Part shown: positions 35,228 to 48,022 of the stretch, piece by piece
Numbering within the stretch: the stretch's first letter is position 1
Layout: the number at the start of each line of letters is the position of its first letter
NCBI GenBank assembly: GCA_949130485.1
Contig: OX422188.1
Location: 4,353,307 to 4,417,306 of the forward strand
Direction of reading: 5' to 3'
Length of the DNA stretch: 64,000 bases
Source of the DNA: Agelas oroides
Taxonomy: Eukaryota; Porifera; Demospongiae; Agelasida; Agelasidae
Notes under the pieces: model-generated
Database searches by the model: none
Seen by the model: only the letters and a program-made list of their open reading frames with translations
Told to the model about the DNA's origin: nothing
Position numbers and translations under genes: made by a program

Positions 35228-36104
35228 CTCATGCGCGTTAAGGACTGGGTCCAGCTGTGTTGCGCGCGCTGCCTAAATTACCCTTGGGGCGGGCGTTATC
35301 TGACCATAAACAGGAAGGCGGTTGTATCTATGTAAACAATGCGGAACCTTGGAATGCAATTAAGTACCTTCGCTATCATGGTACCGAAGGGCAGTTGTAG
35401 GCTTGTACGCTTCTTGTCCTTACCTCGTTCGACTAAACGTGATGCGATACGCACGTCTGTAACACTAAAAGTCGTTCTGCTAAGCGCTTCCAGCAATTTT
35501 CAAAGCGGCTGTAGTGGAGTCACGTGCACCATGTACGGTAGCACGTGCCTGCTACTCTTGAATAAGCCGCATAATGGCCGCTTGGCAGCTCTTTTTCCGG
35601 AAGTAACTCATGCGGAATTCGTCAGAAGAGAGCTGGAGTGTATTATTGGGCTTGATGGAGAAGAAATCTAATGGTCTTTGATTTCACCGTGGGAAAAGTT
35701 CGTAGCTTACCGCTAAAGGTACGAAGTGGAACTTTATATGCCCGGTGGGCGTGGCATATTTGCCAGTTCCAGCGCTTTGGAAAGCGGCATCGACTATTCC
35801 CACGGATAAAAAGTTGGGCCAGTTGAAGTAGAACGTAATGGTGCAAGAAGAATCGTGAAATTTTGCTCGCGCGAATTCCGCATATCACGTTTATTGCACT
35901 GATATACCTTGTGGGATGGGCTTGGTACAGCTAAGTTGTTCGTGGATGTGGCCTAAAATTATGTCACAGTAAACAATAAAGGTGGGGCTACATGTAACAA
36001 CTTTAAACAATTACATTTATCTTGTTCATTTGTCATAAAATTGATTCAAACTTAGCCATAATATAACCTCAGAAGCCCTGGACCCAGTCCTTAATGCCCC
36101 TGAG
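35228..36104. mobile_element. 877-bp non-autonomous TTAA-type element, copy 1
   Basis: The core ends are a perfect 13-bp inverted repeat, GGACTGGGTCCAG at 35242 and its complement ending at 36090, each bordered outward by TTAA. Outside the TTAA the similarity continues: CTCATGCGCG on the left against CTCAGGGGCA from the right read in complement, 7 of 10. The element may therefore really begin at CTCA, giving a 27-bp inverted repeat with 3 mismatches, with TTAA inside it. In that case only AG flanks it as a possible 2-bp duplication. The same element with the same flanking satellite variants lies at 42859 and 47146. A 110-codon frame lies inside. Confidence 0.85.
35339..35671 (+). CDS. 110-codon open frame inside the 877-bp element; function unknown
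   Basis: Starts at ATG and is intact in all three copies (also 42970-43302 and 47257-47589). The differences seen are amino-acid changing: Ser or Ile at residue 9 and His or Leu near residue 90. The middle is cysteine-containing (QSGCSGVTCTMYGSTC) and the C-terminus acidic (RRELECIIGLDGEEI). I recognise no transposase catalytic motif, zinc-binding domain or signal peptide. Because the three copies arose by block duplication, their shared intactness is weak evidence for selection. It may be a relic of the parent transposon's gene or simply chance. Confidence 0.2.
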   Translation: MRNLGMQLSTFAIMVPKGSCRLVRFLSLPRSTKRDAIRTSVTLKVVLLSASSNFQSGCSGVTCTMYGSTCLLLLNKPHNGRLAALFPEVTHAEFVRRELECIIGLDGEEI

Positions 36105-38580
36105 AGACTGTACGTGCTTCACAGCACTCACTCGGTGATTAAAACGGCGTTATCAGGTCTTTCACGCACATAAACATGCTTGCACGTACCTCAAAGGGCC
36201 ACCACAACGTTGAAAACTGCTTTCTCGATTTTCTCTGGCACTTAAACATGCCTGCAAGTTCTCCACAGCACCTCCTCGGAGTTCAAAACAGCGTTATGAG
36301 TTGTTTCTCGCATATGGACAGGCTTGCACTAGGCTCACAGGACATCTACAGTGGTGAAAACAGATTTCTCGATCTTCCCTGCCATGTAAACAAGCCTGCA
36401 CGTGTTTCACAACACCCCCACGGTGATTAAAACTTCGTTATCAGGTGTTTCCCGCACATAAACAGGCTTGCACCAACCTCACGGGGCCTCTACAGCGGTG
36501 GAAACTGCTTTCTCGATCTTGTCTGGCACTAGACAGGCCTGCAAATGCACCACAGCACCTTCTCGGAGGTTAAAACGGCGTTATGATGTCTTTCTCGCAC
36601 ATGAACAGGCTTGCACTAGATTCACAGGACCTCTACAGTGGTGTAAACAGCTTTCTCGATCTTCCCTGGCATGTAAACAAGCCTTCACGTGTTTCACAGC
36701 ACCCCCACGGTGATTAAAACTTCGTTATCAGGTGTTTCCCGCACATAAACAGGCTTGCACCAACCTCACGGGGCCTCTACAGCGGTGGACACTGCTTTCT
36801 CGATCTTCTATGGCACTAGACAGGCCTGCAAATGCTCCACAGCACCTCCTCGGAGGTTAAAACGGCGTTATGATGTCTTTCTCGCACATGAACAGGCTTG
36901 CACTAGACTCACAGGACCTCTACAGTGGTGAAAACAGCTTTCTGGATCTTCCCGGTCACTTAAACAAGCCTGCACGTTCTTCACACCTCCCCCTCGGAGA
37001 TTAAAACGGCTTTATCAGGTCTTTCCCGCACATAAACAGGCTTGTACCATCCTCAGAAGGCCTCCAGACGGTGAAAGCTGCTTTCCCGATCTTCTCTGAC
37101 ACTTAAACTGGCCTGCAAGTGCTCCACAGCAACTCCTCGGTGGTTAAAACGGCATTATGAGAACTTTCTCTCACCTGAACAGTCTTGCACTAGCCTCACA
37201 AGACCTCTACAGTGGTGAAAACAGCTTTCTCGATCTTCCCTGGCACTTAGATAAGCCTGCACGTACTTCACAGCACCCACTCGGTGATCAAAATGGCGTT
37301 ATCAGGTCTTTCCTTCACATAAACAGGCTTGCACCAACCTCACAGGGCCTCTACAGCGGTGGAAACTGCTTTCTCGATCTTGTCTGCCACTCAAACAGGC
37401 CTTCAAGTGCTTCACAACACCCCCTCGGTGATCAAAACGGCCTTATCAGGTCTTTCCCGCACATAAACAGGTTTGCTTGAGCCTCACAGGACCTCCACAG
37501 TGGTGAAAACTGCTTTCTCGATTCTCTCTGGCACTTAAACAGGCATGCACGTGCTTCACAGCACCCCCTCGGTGATTAAAACCGCGTTATCAGGTCCTTC
37601 CCGCACATAAACAGGCTTGCACCAACCTCACAGGGCCTCTACAGCGGTGGAAACTGCTCTCTCGATCTTCTCTGGCACTCAAACAGGCCTTCAAGTGGTT
37701 CACAACACACCCTCGGTGATCAAAACGGCGTTATCAGGTCTTTCCCGGACATAAACAGGTTTGCTTGAGCCTCTCAGGACCTCCACAATGGTGAAAACGG
37801 CTTTCTCGATTCTCTCTGGCATTTAAACAAGCATGCACGTGCATCACAGCACCCCCTCGGTGATTTAAACGGCGTTATCCGGTCTTTCCCGCACATAAAC
37901 AGGCTTGCACCAACCTCACAGGGCCTCTACAGCGGTGGAAACTGCTTTCTCGATCTTCTCTGGCACTAGACAGGCCTGCAACTGCTCCCCAGCACCTCCT
38001 CGGTGGTTAAAACGGCGTTATGAGTTCTTTCTCGCACATGAACAGGCCTGCACTAGCCTCACAGTACCTCTACAGTGGTGAAAACAGCTTTCTCGAGCAT
38101 CCATGGCACTTAAACATGACTGTACGTGCTTCACAGCACCCCCTCGGTCATTAACACGGCGTTATCAGGTGTTTTCCGCACATAAACAGGCTTGCACCAA
38201 CATCACAGGGTCTACACAACGGTGAAAACTGCTTTCTCAATCTTCTCCGGTACTCAAACAGGCCTGCAAGTGCTTCACAGCACCCCCTCGGTGATTAAAA
38301 CGGCGTTATCAGGTCTTTCCCGCACATAAACAGGTTTGCTCGAGCCTCACAGAACCTCCAGTGGTGAAAACTGCTTTCTCGATTCTCTTTGGCACTTAAA
38401 CAAGCCTTCACGTGCTTCACACCACCCCCTCGGTGATCATAACGGCGTTATCAGGCCTTTCCCTCACATAAACATGCTTGCACCAACCTCACAGGGCCTC
38501 CACAACGGTGAAAACTGCTTTCTCGATCTTCTCTGGCACTTAAACAGGCCTACAAGTGCTCCACTGCACCTCCTCGGAGG

Positions 38581-40020
38581 TTAAAACGGCGTTATGAGGA
38601 CTTTCTCTCACCTGAACAGTCTTGCACTAGCCTCACAGGACATCTACAGTGGTGAAAACAGCTTTCTCGATCATCCCTGGCACTTAAACATGACTGTACG
38701 TGCTTCACAGCACCCCCTCGGTCATTAACACGGCGTTATCAGGTGTTTTCCGCACATAAACAGGCTTGCACCAACCTCACAGGACCTCCACAACGGTGAA
38801 AACTGCTTTCTCAATCTTCTCTGGTACTCAAACAGGCCTGCAAGTGCTTCACAGCACCCCCTCGGTGATTAAAACGGCGTTATCAGGTCTTTCCCGAACA
38901 TAAACAGGTCTGCTCGAGCCTCACAGGACCTCCACAGTGGTGAAAACTGCTTTCTCGATTCTCTCTGGCACTTAAACAAGCCTGTACGTGCTTCACAGCA
39001 CCCCCTCGGTGATCATAACGGCGTTATCAGGCCTTTCCCTCACATAAACATGCTTGCACCAACCTCGCAGGGCCTCGACAACGGCGAAAACTGCTTTCTC
39101 TATCTTCTCTGGCACTTAAACACGCCTGTACGTGCTTCACAGCACCCCCTCGGTGATCATAACGGCGTTATCAGGCCTTTCCCTCACATAAACATGCTTG
39201 CACCAACCTCACAGGGCCTCGACAACGGTGAAAACTGCTTTCTCTATCTTCTCTGGCACTTAAACAGGCCTGCAAGTGCTCCACAGCACCACCTCGGAGG
39301 TTAAAACGGCGTTATGAGGACTTTCTCTCACCTGAACAGTCTTGCACTAGCCTCACAGGACATCTACAGTGGTGAAAACAGCTTTCTCGATCATCCCTGG
39401 CACTTAAACATGACTGTACGTGCTTCACAGCACCCCCTCGGTCATTAACACGGCGTTATCAGGTGTTTTCCGCACATAAACAGGCTTGCACCAACCTCAC
39501 AGGACCTCCACAACGGTAAAAACTGCTTTCTCAATCTTCTCTGGTACTCAAACAGGCCTGCAAGTGCTTCACAGCACCCCCTCGGTGATTAAAACGGCGT
39601 TATCAGGTCTTTCCCGAACATAAACAGGTCTGCTCGAGCCTCACAGGACCTCCACAGTGGTGAAAACTGCTTTCTCGATTCTCTCTGGCACTTAAACAAG
39701 CCTGTACGTGCTTCACAGCACCCCCTCGGTGATCATAACGGCGTTATCAGGCCTTTCCCTCACATAAACATGCTTGCACCAACCTCGCAGGGCCTCGACA
39801 ACGGCGAAAACTGCTTTCTCTATCTTCTCTGGCACTTAAACACGCCTGTACGTGCTTCACAGCACCCCCTCGGTGATCATAACGGCGTTATCAGGCCTTT
39901 CCCTCACATAAACATGCTTGCACCAACCTCACAGGGCCTCGACAACGGTGAAAACTGCTTTCTCTATCTTCTCTGGCACTTAAACAGGCCTGCAAGTGCT
40001 CCACAGCACCACCTCGGAGG
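38581..40020. repeat. Two tandem copies of a 720-bp (5-mer) higher-order repeat
   Basis: 38,581-39,300 and 39,301-40,020 are almost identical; by eye I find one difference, AACGGTGAAAA versus AACGGTAAAAA near 38,798 and 39,518. The unit equals the 576-bp 4-mer plus an extra copy of its GATCATAACGG monomer: CTGTACGTGCTTCACAG recurs 144 bp apart, near 38,982 and 39,126. It is the youngest-looking duplication in the window. Confidence 0.93.
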
Positions 40021-40444
40021 TTAAAACGGCGTTATGAGGACTTTCTCTCACCTGAACAGTCTTGCACTAGCCTCACAGGACCTCTACAGTGGTGAAAACT
40101 GCTTTCTCGATCATCGCTGGCACTTAAACATGACTGTACGTGCTTCACAGCACTCCTTCGGTCGTTAACACGAGTTTTTTCTCGCACATGAACACGCTTG
40201 CACTAGCCTCATAGGAACTCTACAGTATCGAAAACAGCCATCTCGATCATCCCTGGCACTTAAATAACCCTGCACGTGCTTCACAGCACCCCCTCGGTGA
40301 CCATAACGGCGTTATCAGGCCTTTCCCTCACATAAACATGCTTGCACCAACCTCACAGGGCCTCGACAACGGTGAAAACTGCTTTCTCGATCTTCTCTGG
40401 CACTTAAACAGGCCTGCAAGTGCTCCACAGCACCACCTCGGAGG

Positions 40445-41970
40445 TTAAAACGGCGTTATGAGGACTTTCTCTCACCTGAACAGTCTTGCACTAGCCTCAC
40501 AGGACATCTACAGTGGTGAAAACAGCTTTCTCGATCATCCCTGGCACTTAAACATGACTGTACGTGCTTCACAGCACCACCTCGGTCATTAACACGGCGT
40601 TATCAGGTGTTTTCCGCACATAAACAGGCTTGCACCAACCTCACAGGGCCTCCACAACGGTGAAAACTGCTTTCTCGATCTTCTCTGGTACTCAAACAAG
40701 CCTGCAAGTGCTTCACAGCACCCCCTCGGTGATTAAAACGGCGTTATCAGGTCTTTCTCGAACATAAACAGGTTTGCTCGAGCCTCACAGGACCTCCACA
40801 GTGGTGAAAACTGGTTTCTCGATTCTCTCTGGCACTTAAACAAGCCTGTACGTGCTTCACAGCACCCCCTCGGTGATCATAACGGCGTTATCAGGCCTTT
40901 CCCTCACATAAACATGCTTGCACCAACCTCACAGGGCCTCGACAACGGTGAAAACTGCTTTCTCGATCTTCTCTGGCACTTAAACAGGCCTGCAAGTGCT
41001 CCACAGCACCACCTCGGAGGTTAAAACGGCGTTATGAGGACTTTCTCTCACCTGAACAGTCTTGCACTAGCCTCACAGGACCTCTACAGTCGTGAAAACA
41101 GCTTTCTTGATCATCCCTGGCACTTAAACATGACTGTACGTGCTTCACAGCACCCCCTCGGTCATTAACACGGCGTTATCAGGTGTTTTCCGCACTTAAA
41201 CAGGCTTGCACCAACCTCACAGGGACTCCACAACGGTGAAAACTGCTTTCTCAATCTTCTCTGGTACTCAAACAGGCCTGCAAGTGCTTCACAGCACCCC
41301 CTCGGTGATTAAAACGGCGTTATCAGGTCTTTCCCGAACATAAACAGGTTTGCTCGAGCCTCACAGGACCTCCACAGTGGTGAAAACTGCTTTCTCGATT
41401 CTCTCTGGCACTTAAACAAGCCTGTACGTGCTTCACAGCACCCCCTCGGTGATCATAACGGCGTTATCAGGCCTTTCCCTCACATAAACATGCTTGCACC
41501 AACCTTACAGGGCCTCGACAACGGCGAAAACTGCTTTCTCGATCTTCTCTGGCACTTAAACAGGCCTGCAAGTGCTCCACAGCACCACCTCGGAGGTTAA
41601 AACGGCGTTATGAGGACTTTCTCTCACCTGAACAGTCTTGCACTAGCCTCACAGGACATCTACAGTGGTGAAAACAGCTTTCTCGATCATCCCTGGCACT
41701 TAAACATGACTGTACGTGCTTCACAGCACCACCTCGGTCATTAACACGGCGTTATCAGGTGTTTTCCGCACTTAAACAGGCTTGCACCAACCTCATAGGG
41801 CCTCCACAACGGTGAAAACTGCTTTCTCAATCTTCTCTGGTACTCAAACAGGCCTGCAAGTGCTTCACAGCACCCCCTCGGTGATTAAAACGGCGTTATC
41901 AGGTCTTTCCCGCACATAAACTGGTTTGCTCGAGCCTCACAGGACCTCAACAGTGGTGAAAACTGCTTTC
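40445..41970. repeat. Tandem 576-bp (4-mer) higher-order repeats
   Basis: Units start at 40,445, 41,021 and 41,597 (spacing exactly 576 bp), the third truncated near 41,970. Each has four distinct monomers: a B type with GAGGACTTTCTCTC; an A type with GTCATTAACACGG and TCTGGTACTCAAAC; a chimeric type with TTTGCTCGAGCC; and an A type with GATCATAACGG and AAACATGCTTGCACC. The third unit breaks where TCTCGATTC joins TTCCCTGGCAC. Confidence 0.92.
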
Positions 41971-42858
41971 TCGATTCTTCCCTGGCACTTAAACAAGTCT
42001 GCACGTGCTTAACAGCATCCCCTCGGTGATTAAAACTTCGTTATCAGGTCTTTCCCGCACATAAACAGGCTTGCACCAACCTCACAGGGCCTCTACAGCG
42101 GTGGAAACTGCTTTCTCGATCTTATCTGGCACTAGACAAGCCTTCAAGTGCCCTACAGCACCTCCTCGGAGGTTAAAATGGCGTTATGAGGTTTTCTCAC
42201 ACATGAACAGGCTTGCACTAGACTCGCAGGACCTCTACTGTGGTGAAAACAGTTTTCTCGATCATCCGTGGCACTTAAACATGACTGTACGTGCTTCACA
42301 GCACCGCCTCGGTGATTAAAACGGCGTTATCAGGTCTTTACCGCATATAAACATGCTTGCACCAAAGTCGCAGGGCCTCCACAACGGTGAAAGCTGCTTT
42401 CTCGCTCTTCACTGGCACTTAAACTGGCCTGCAAGTGCTCCACAGCACCTCCTCGGAGGTGAAAACGGCGTTATGAGGACATTCTCTCACCTGAACAGTC
42501 TTGCACTAGCTTCACAGGACCTCTACAGTGGTGAAAACAGCTTTCTCGATCTTCCCTGGCACTTAAACAAGCCTGCACGTGCTTCACAGCACCCCCTCGG
42601 TGATTAAAACGGCGGTATCAGGTCTTTCCCTCACATAAAAAGGCTTGCACCAACCTCACAGGGCCTCCACAACGATGAAAACTGCTTTCTCGATCTTCTC
42701 TGGCACTTAAACAGGCCTGCAAGTGCTTCCCAGCACTTCCTCGGAGGTAAAAACGGCGTTATGAGTTCTTTCTCGCACATGAACAGTCTTGCACTAGACA
42801 CACAGAACCTCTACAGGGTGAAAACAGCTTTCTCGATCTTCACTGGCACTTAAACAAG

Positions 42859-43735
42859 CTCATGCGCGTTAAGGACTGGGTCCAGCTGTGTTGCGCGCGC
42901 TGCCTAAATTACCCTTGGGGCGGGCGTTATCGGACCATAAACAGGAAAGCGGTTGTATCTATGTAAACAATGCGGAACCTTGGAATGCAATTAATTACCT
43001 TCGCTATCATGGTACCGAAGGGCAGTTGTAGGCTTGTACGCTTCTTGTCCTTACCTCGTTCGACTAAACGTGATGCGATACGCACGTCTGTAACACTAAA
43101 AGTCGTTCTGCTAAGCGCTTCCAGCAATTTTCAAAGCGGCTGTAGTGGAGTCACGTGCACCATGTACGGTAGCACGTGCCTGCTACTCTTGAATAAGCCG
43201 CATAATGGCCGCTTGGCAGCTCTTTTTCCGGAAGTAACTCTTGCGGAATTCGTCAGAAGAGAGCTGGAGTGTATTATTGGGCTTGATGGAGAAGAAATCT
43301 AATGGTCTTTGATTTCACCGTGGGAAAAGTTCGTAGCTTACCGCTAAAGGTACGAAGTGGAACTTTATATGCCCGGTGGGCGTGGCATATTTGCCAGTTC
43401 CAGCGCTTTGGAAAGCGGCATCGACTATTCCCACGGATAAAAAGTTGGGCCAGTTGAAGTAGAACGTAATAGAGCAAGAAGAATCGTGAAATTTTGCTCG
43501 CGCGAATTCCGCATATCACGTTTATTGCACTGATATACCTTGTGGGAGGGGCTTGGTACAGCTAAGTTGTTTGTGGGTGTGGCCTAAAATTATGTCACAG
43601 TAAACAACAAGGGTTGGGCTACATGTAACAACATTAAACAATTACATTTATCTTGTTCATCTGTCATAAAATTGATTCAAACTTAGCCATAATATACCCT
43701 CAGAAGCCCTGGACCCAGTCCTTAATGCCCCTGAG
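42859..43735. mobile_element. 877-bp TTAA-type element, copy 2
   Basis: Same length, termini and interior as copy 1. GGACTGGGTCCAG starts at 42873 and its complement ends at 43721, with TTAA outside both. Both flanks share the odd satellite strings of copies 1 and 3: CAGTCTTGCACTAGACACAC and CTACAGGGTGAAAAC on the left, CTCAAAGGGCCACCACAACG on the right. It was therefore copied with its surroundings. Confidence 0.88.
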
Positions 43736-46700
43736 AGCCTGCACGCGCTTCACAGCACTCCCTCGGTGATTAAAACGGCGTTATCAGGTCTTTCACGCAA
43801 ATAAACAGGCTTGCACGAACCTCAAAGGGCCACCACAACGTTGAAAGCTGCTTTCTCGATTTTCTCTGGCACTTAAACAGGCCTGCAAGTTCTCCACAGC
43901 ACCTCGGAGTTCAAAACGGCGTTATGAGTTGTTTCTCGCATATGGACAGGCTTGCACTAGGCTCACAGGACATCTACAGTGGTGAAAACAGCTTTCTCGA
44001 TCTTCCCTGCAATGTAAACAAGCCTGCACGTGTTTTACAGCACCCCAACGGTGGTTTAAACGGCGTTATCCGGTCTCTCCCGCACATAAACAGGCCCGCA
44101 CCAACCTCACAGGGCCTCTACAGCGGTGGAAACTGCTTTCTCGATCTTCTCTGACACTAGACAGGCCTGCAACTGCTCCCCAGCATCTCCTCGAAGTTTA
44201 AAACGGCGTTATGAGTTCTTTCTCGCACATGAACAGGCCTGCACTAGCCTCACAGTACCTCAACAGTGGTGAAAAGAGCTTTCTCGAGCATCCATGGCAC
44301 TTAAACATGACTGTACGTGCTTCACAGAACCCCCTCGGTCATTAACACGGCGTTATCAGGTGTTTTCCGCACATAAACAGGCTTGCACCAACCTCACAGG
44401 GCCTGCACAACGGTGAAAACTGCTTTCTCAATCTTCTCTGGTACTCAAACATGCCTGCAAGTGCTTCACAGCACCCACTCGGTGATTAAAACGGCGTTAT
44501 CAAGTCTTTCCCGCACATAAACAGGCTTGCACCAACCTCACAGGGCTTCTACAGCGTTGGAAACTGCTTTCTCGATCTTCTCTGGCACTAGACAGGCCTG
44601 CAACTGCTCCACAGAACCTCCTCGGAGGTTAAAACGGCGATATGAGTTCTTTCTCGCCCATGAACAGGCCTGCACTAGCCTCACAGTACCTCTACAGTGG
44701 TGAAAAGAACTTTCTCGTGCATCCCTGGCACTTAAACATGACTGTACGTGCTTCACAGAAACCCCTCGGTCATTAACACGGCGTTATCAGGTGTTTTCCG
44801 CACATAAACAGGCTTGCACCAACCTCACAGGGCTTCCACAACGGTGAAAACTGCTTTCTCAATCTTCTCTGGTACTCAAACAGGCCTGCAAGTGCTTCAC
44901 AGCACCCCCTCGGTGAATAAAACGGCGTTATCTGGTCATTTCCGCACATAAACAGGTTTGCTCGAGCCTCACAGGACCTCCACAGTGGTGAAAACTCCTT
45001 TCTCGATTCTCTCTGGCACTTAAACAAGCCTGCACGTGCTTCACAGCACCTCCTCGGTGATCATAACGGCGTTATCAGGCCTTTCCCTCACATAAACATG
45101 CTTGCACCAACCTCACAGGGCCTCCACAACGGTGAAAACTGCTTTCTCGATCTTCTCTGGCACTTTAACAAGCCTGCAAGTGCTTCCCAGCACCTCCTCG
45201 GAGGTTAAAACGGCTTTATGAGTTCTTTCTCGCACCTCAACAGGCTTGTACTAGCCTCACAGGACCTCTACTGTGGTAAAAACAGATCTCTCGATCTTCC
45301 CTGGCACTTAAACAAGCCTGCACGTGCTTCACAGCACCCCCTCGGTGATCAAAACGGCGTTATCAGGTCTTTCCCTCACATAAACAGGCTTGCACCAACC
45401 TCACAGGGTGAAAACTGCTTTCTCGATCATCGCTGGCACTTAAACATGACTGTACGTGCTTCACAGCACTCCTTCGGTCGTTAACATGAGTTCTTTCTCG
45501 CACATGAACAGGCTTGCACTAGCCTCATAGGAACTCTAAAGTAGCGAAAACAGCCATCTCGATCATCCCTGGCACTTAAATAAGCCTGCACGTGCTTCAT
45601 AGCACACCCTCGGTGATTAAAACGGCGTTATCCGGTCTTTCCCGCACATAAACAGGCTTGCACCAACCTCACAGGGCCTCTACAGCGGTAGAAACTGCTT
45701 TCTCGATCTTCTCTGGCACTAGACAGGCCTGCAACTGCTCCCCAGCACCTCCTCGGAGGTTAAAACGGCGTTATGAGTTCTTTCTCGCACATGAACAAGC
45801 CTGCACTAACCTCACAGTTCCTCTATAGTGGTGAAAAGGGGTTTCTCGTGCATCCCTGGCACTTAAACATGACTGTACGTGCTTCACAGCACCCCCTCGG
45901 TCATTAACACGGCGTTATCAGGTGTTTTCCGCACATAAACAGGCTTGCACCAACCTCACAGTGCCTCTACTGCGGTGGAAACTGCTTTCCTGATCTTCTC
46001 TTGCACTCAAACAGGCCTTCAAGTGCTTCACAACACCCCCTCGGTGATCAAAACGCCGTTATTAGGTCTTTCCCGCACATAAACAGGTTTGCTTGAGCCT
46101 CTCAGGACCTCCACAGTGGTGAAAACAGCTTTCTCGATTCTCTCTGGCACTTAAACAAGCATGAACGTGCTTCACAGCACCCCCTCGGTGATTAAAACGG
46201 CGTTATCAGGTCTTTCCCGCACATAAACAGGCTTGCACCAAACTCACAGGGCCTCTACAGCTGTGGAAACTGCTTTCTCGATCTTCTCTGGTACTAGACA
46301 GGACTGCAACTGCTCCCAAGCACCTCCTAGGAGGTTAAAACGGCGTGATGAGTTCTTTCTCGCACATGAACAGGCCTGCACTAGCCTCACAGTACCTCTA
46401 CAGTTGTGAAAAGTGCTTTCTCGAGCATCCATGGCACTTAAACATGACTGTACGTGCTTCACAGCACACCCTCGGTCATTAACACGGCGTTATCAGGTGT
46501 TTACCGCACATAAACAGGCTTGCACCAACCTCACAGGGCCTCCACAACGGTGAAAACTGCTTTCTCAATCTTCTCTGGTACTCAAACAGGCCTGCAAGTG
46601 CTTCACAGCACCCCCTCGGTGATCAAAACGGCGTTATGAGGTCTTTCCCTCACATAAACAGGCTTGCACCAATCTCACAGGGTGAAAACTGCTTTCTCGA

Positions 46701-47145
46701 TCATCGCTGGCACTTAAACATGACTGTACGTGCTTCACAGCACTCCTTCGGTCATTAACATGAGTTCTTTCTCGCACTTGAACAGGCTTGCACTAGCCTC
46801 ATAGGACCTCTACTGTAGCGAAAACAGCCATCTCGATCATCCCTGGCACTTAAATAAGCCTGCACGTGCTGCAAAGCACACGCTCGGTGATTAAAACGGC
46901 GGTATCTGGTCTTTCCCTCACATAAAAAGGCTTGCACCAATCTCACAGGGCCTCCACAACGATGAAAACTGCTTTCTCGATCTTCTCTGGCACTTAAACA
47001 GGCCTGCAAGTGCTTCCCAGCACTTCCTCGGAGGTAAAAACGACGTTATGAGTTCTTTCTCGCACATGAACAGTCTTGCACTAGACACACAGAACCTCTA
47101 CAGGGTAAAAACAGCTTTCTCGATCTTCACTGGCACTTAAACAAG
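43736..47145. repeat. 144-bp satellite array, block 8
   Basis: Satellite between element copies 2 and 3. It repeats the four-monomer vocabulary of block 7 in looser order. Two hybrid monomers (TTAACATGAGTTC near 45,485 and 46,757) and shortened A monomers with CCTCACAGGGTGAAAAC (near 45,401) or CTCACAGGGTGAAAAC (near 46,675) occur together each time. The last 240 bp match the left flanks of the other element copies. Confidence 0.97.
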
Positions 47146-48022
47146 CTCAGGCGCGTTAAGGACTGGGTCCAGCTGTGTTGCGCGCGCTGCCTATATTACC
47201 CTTGGGGCGGGCGTTATCGGACCATAAACAGGAAGGCGGTTGTATCTATGTAAACAATGCGGAACCTTGGAATGCAATTAATTACCTTCGCTATCATGGT
47301 ACCGAAGGGCAGTTGTAGGCTTGTACGCTTCTTGTCCTTACCTCGTTCGACTAAACGTGATGCGATACGCACGTCTGTAACACTAAAAGTCGTTCTGCTA
47401 AGCGCTTCCAGCAATTTTCAAAGCGGCTGTAGTGGAGTCACGTGCACCATGTACGGTAGCACGTGCCTGCTACTCTTGAATAAGCCGCATAATGGCCGCT
47501 TGGCAGCTCTTTTTCCGGAAGTAACTCATGCGGAATTCGTCAGAAGAGAGCTGGAGTGTATTATTGGGCTTGATGGAGAAGAAATCTAATGGTCTTTGAT
47601 TTCACCGTGGGAAAAGTTCGTAGCTTACCGCTAAAGGTACGAAGTGGAACTTTATATGCCCGGTGGGCGTGGCATATTTGCCAGTTCCAGCGCTTTGGAA
47701 AGCGGCATCGACTATTCCCACGGAATAAAAGTTGGGCCAGTTGAAGTAGAACGTAATGGTGCAAGAAGAATCGTGAAATTTTGCTCGCGCGAATTCCGCA
47801 TATCACGTTTATTGCACTGATATACCTTGTGGGATGGGCTTGGTACAGCTAAGTTGTTCGTGGATGTGGCCTAAAATTATGTCACAGTAAACAATAAGGG
47901 TGGGGCTACATGTAACAACATTAAACAATTACATTTATCTTGTTCATTTGTGATAAAATTGATTCAAACTTAGCCATAATATAGCCTCAGAAGCCCTGGA
48001 CCCAGTCATTAATGCCCCTGAG
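47146..48022. mobile_element. 877-bp TTAA-type element, copy 3
   Basis: Third copy, same length. GGACTGGGTCCAG starts at 47160. The right arm has one change, ending CCCAGTCA before TTAA, and the outer left arm reads CTCAGGCGCG, closer to the right arm (8 of 10) than in copies 1 and 2. Flanking satellite matches copies 1 and 2. Spacings between the copies are 7631 and 4287 bp. Confidence 0.87.

Larger units (their letters stand above)
36105..42858. repeat. 144-bp satellite array, block 7, with 4-mer and 5-mer repeats
   Basis: Satellite between element copies 1 and 2. The first part carries monomers with CATATGGACAGG and CTCAAAGGGCCACC, shared with the right flanks of the other two element copies. 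From about 38 kb the array is dominated by a four-monomer cycle, expanded to five monomers in 38,581-40,020. A hybrid monomer with TTAACACGAG lies near 40,170. From 41,983 the sequence matches 34,345 onward, the left arm of the element-bearing duplication. Confidence 0.97.
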
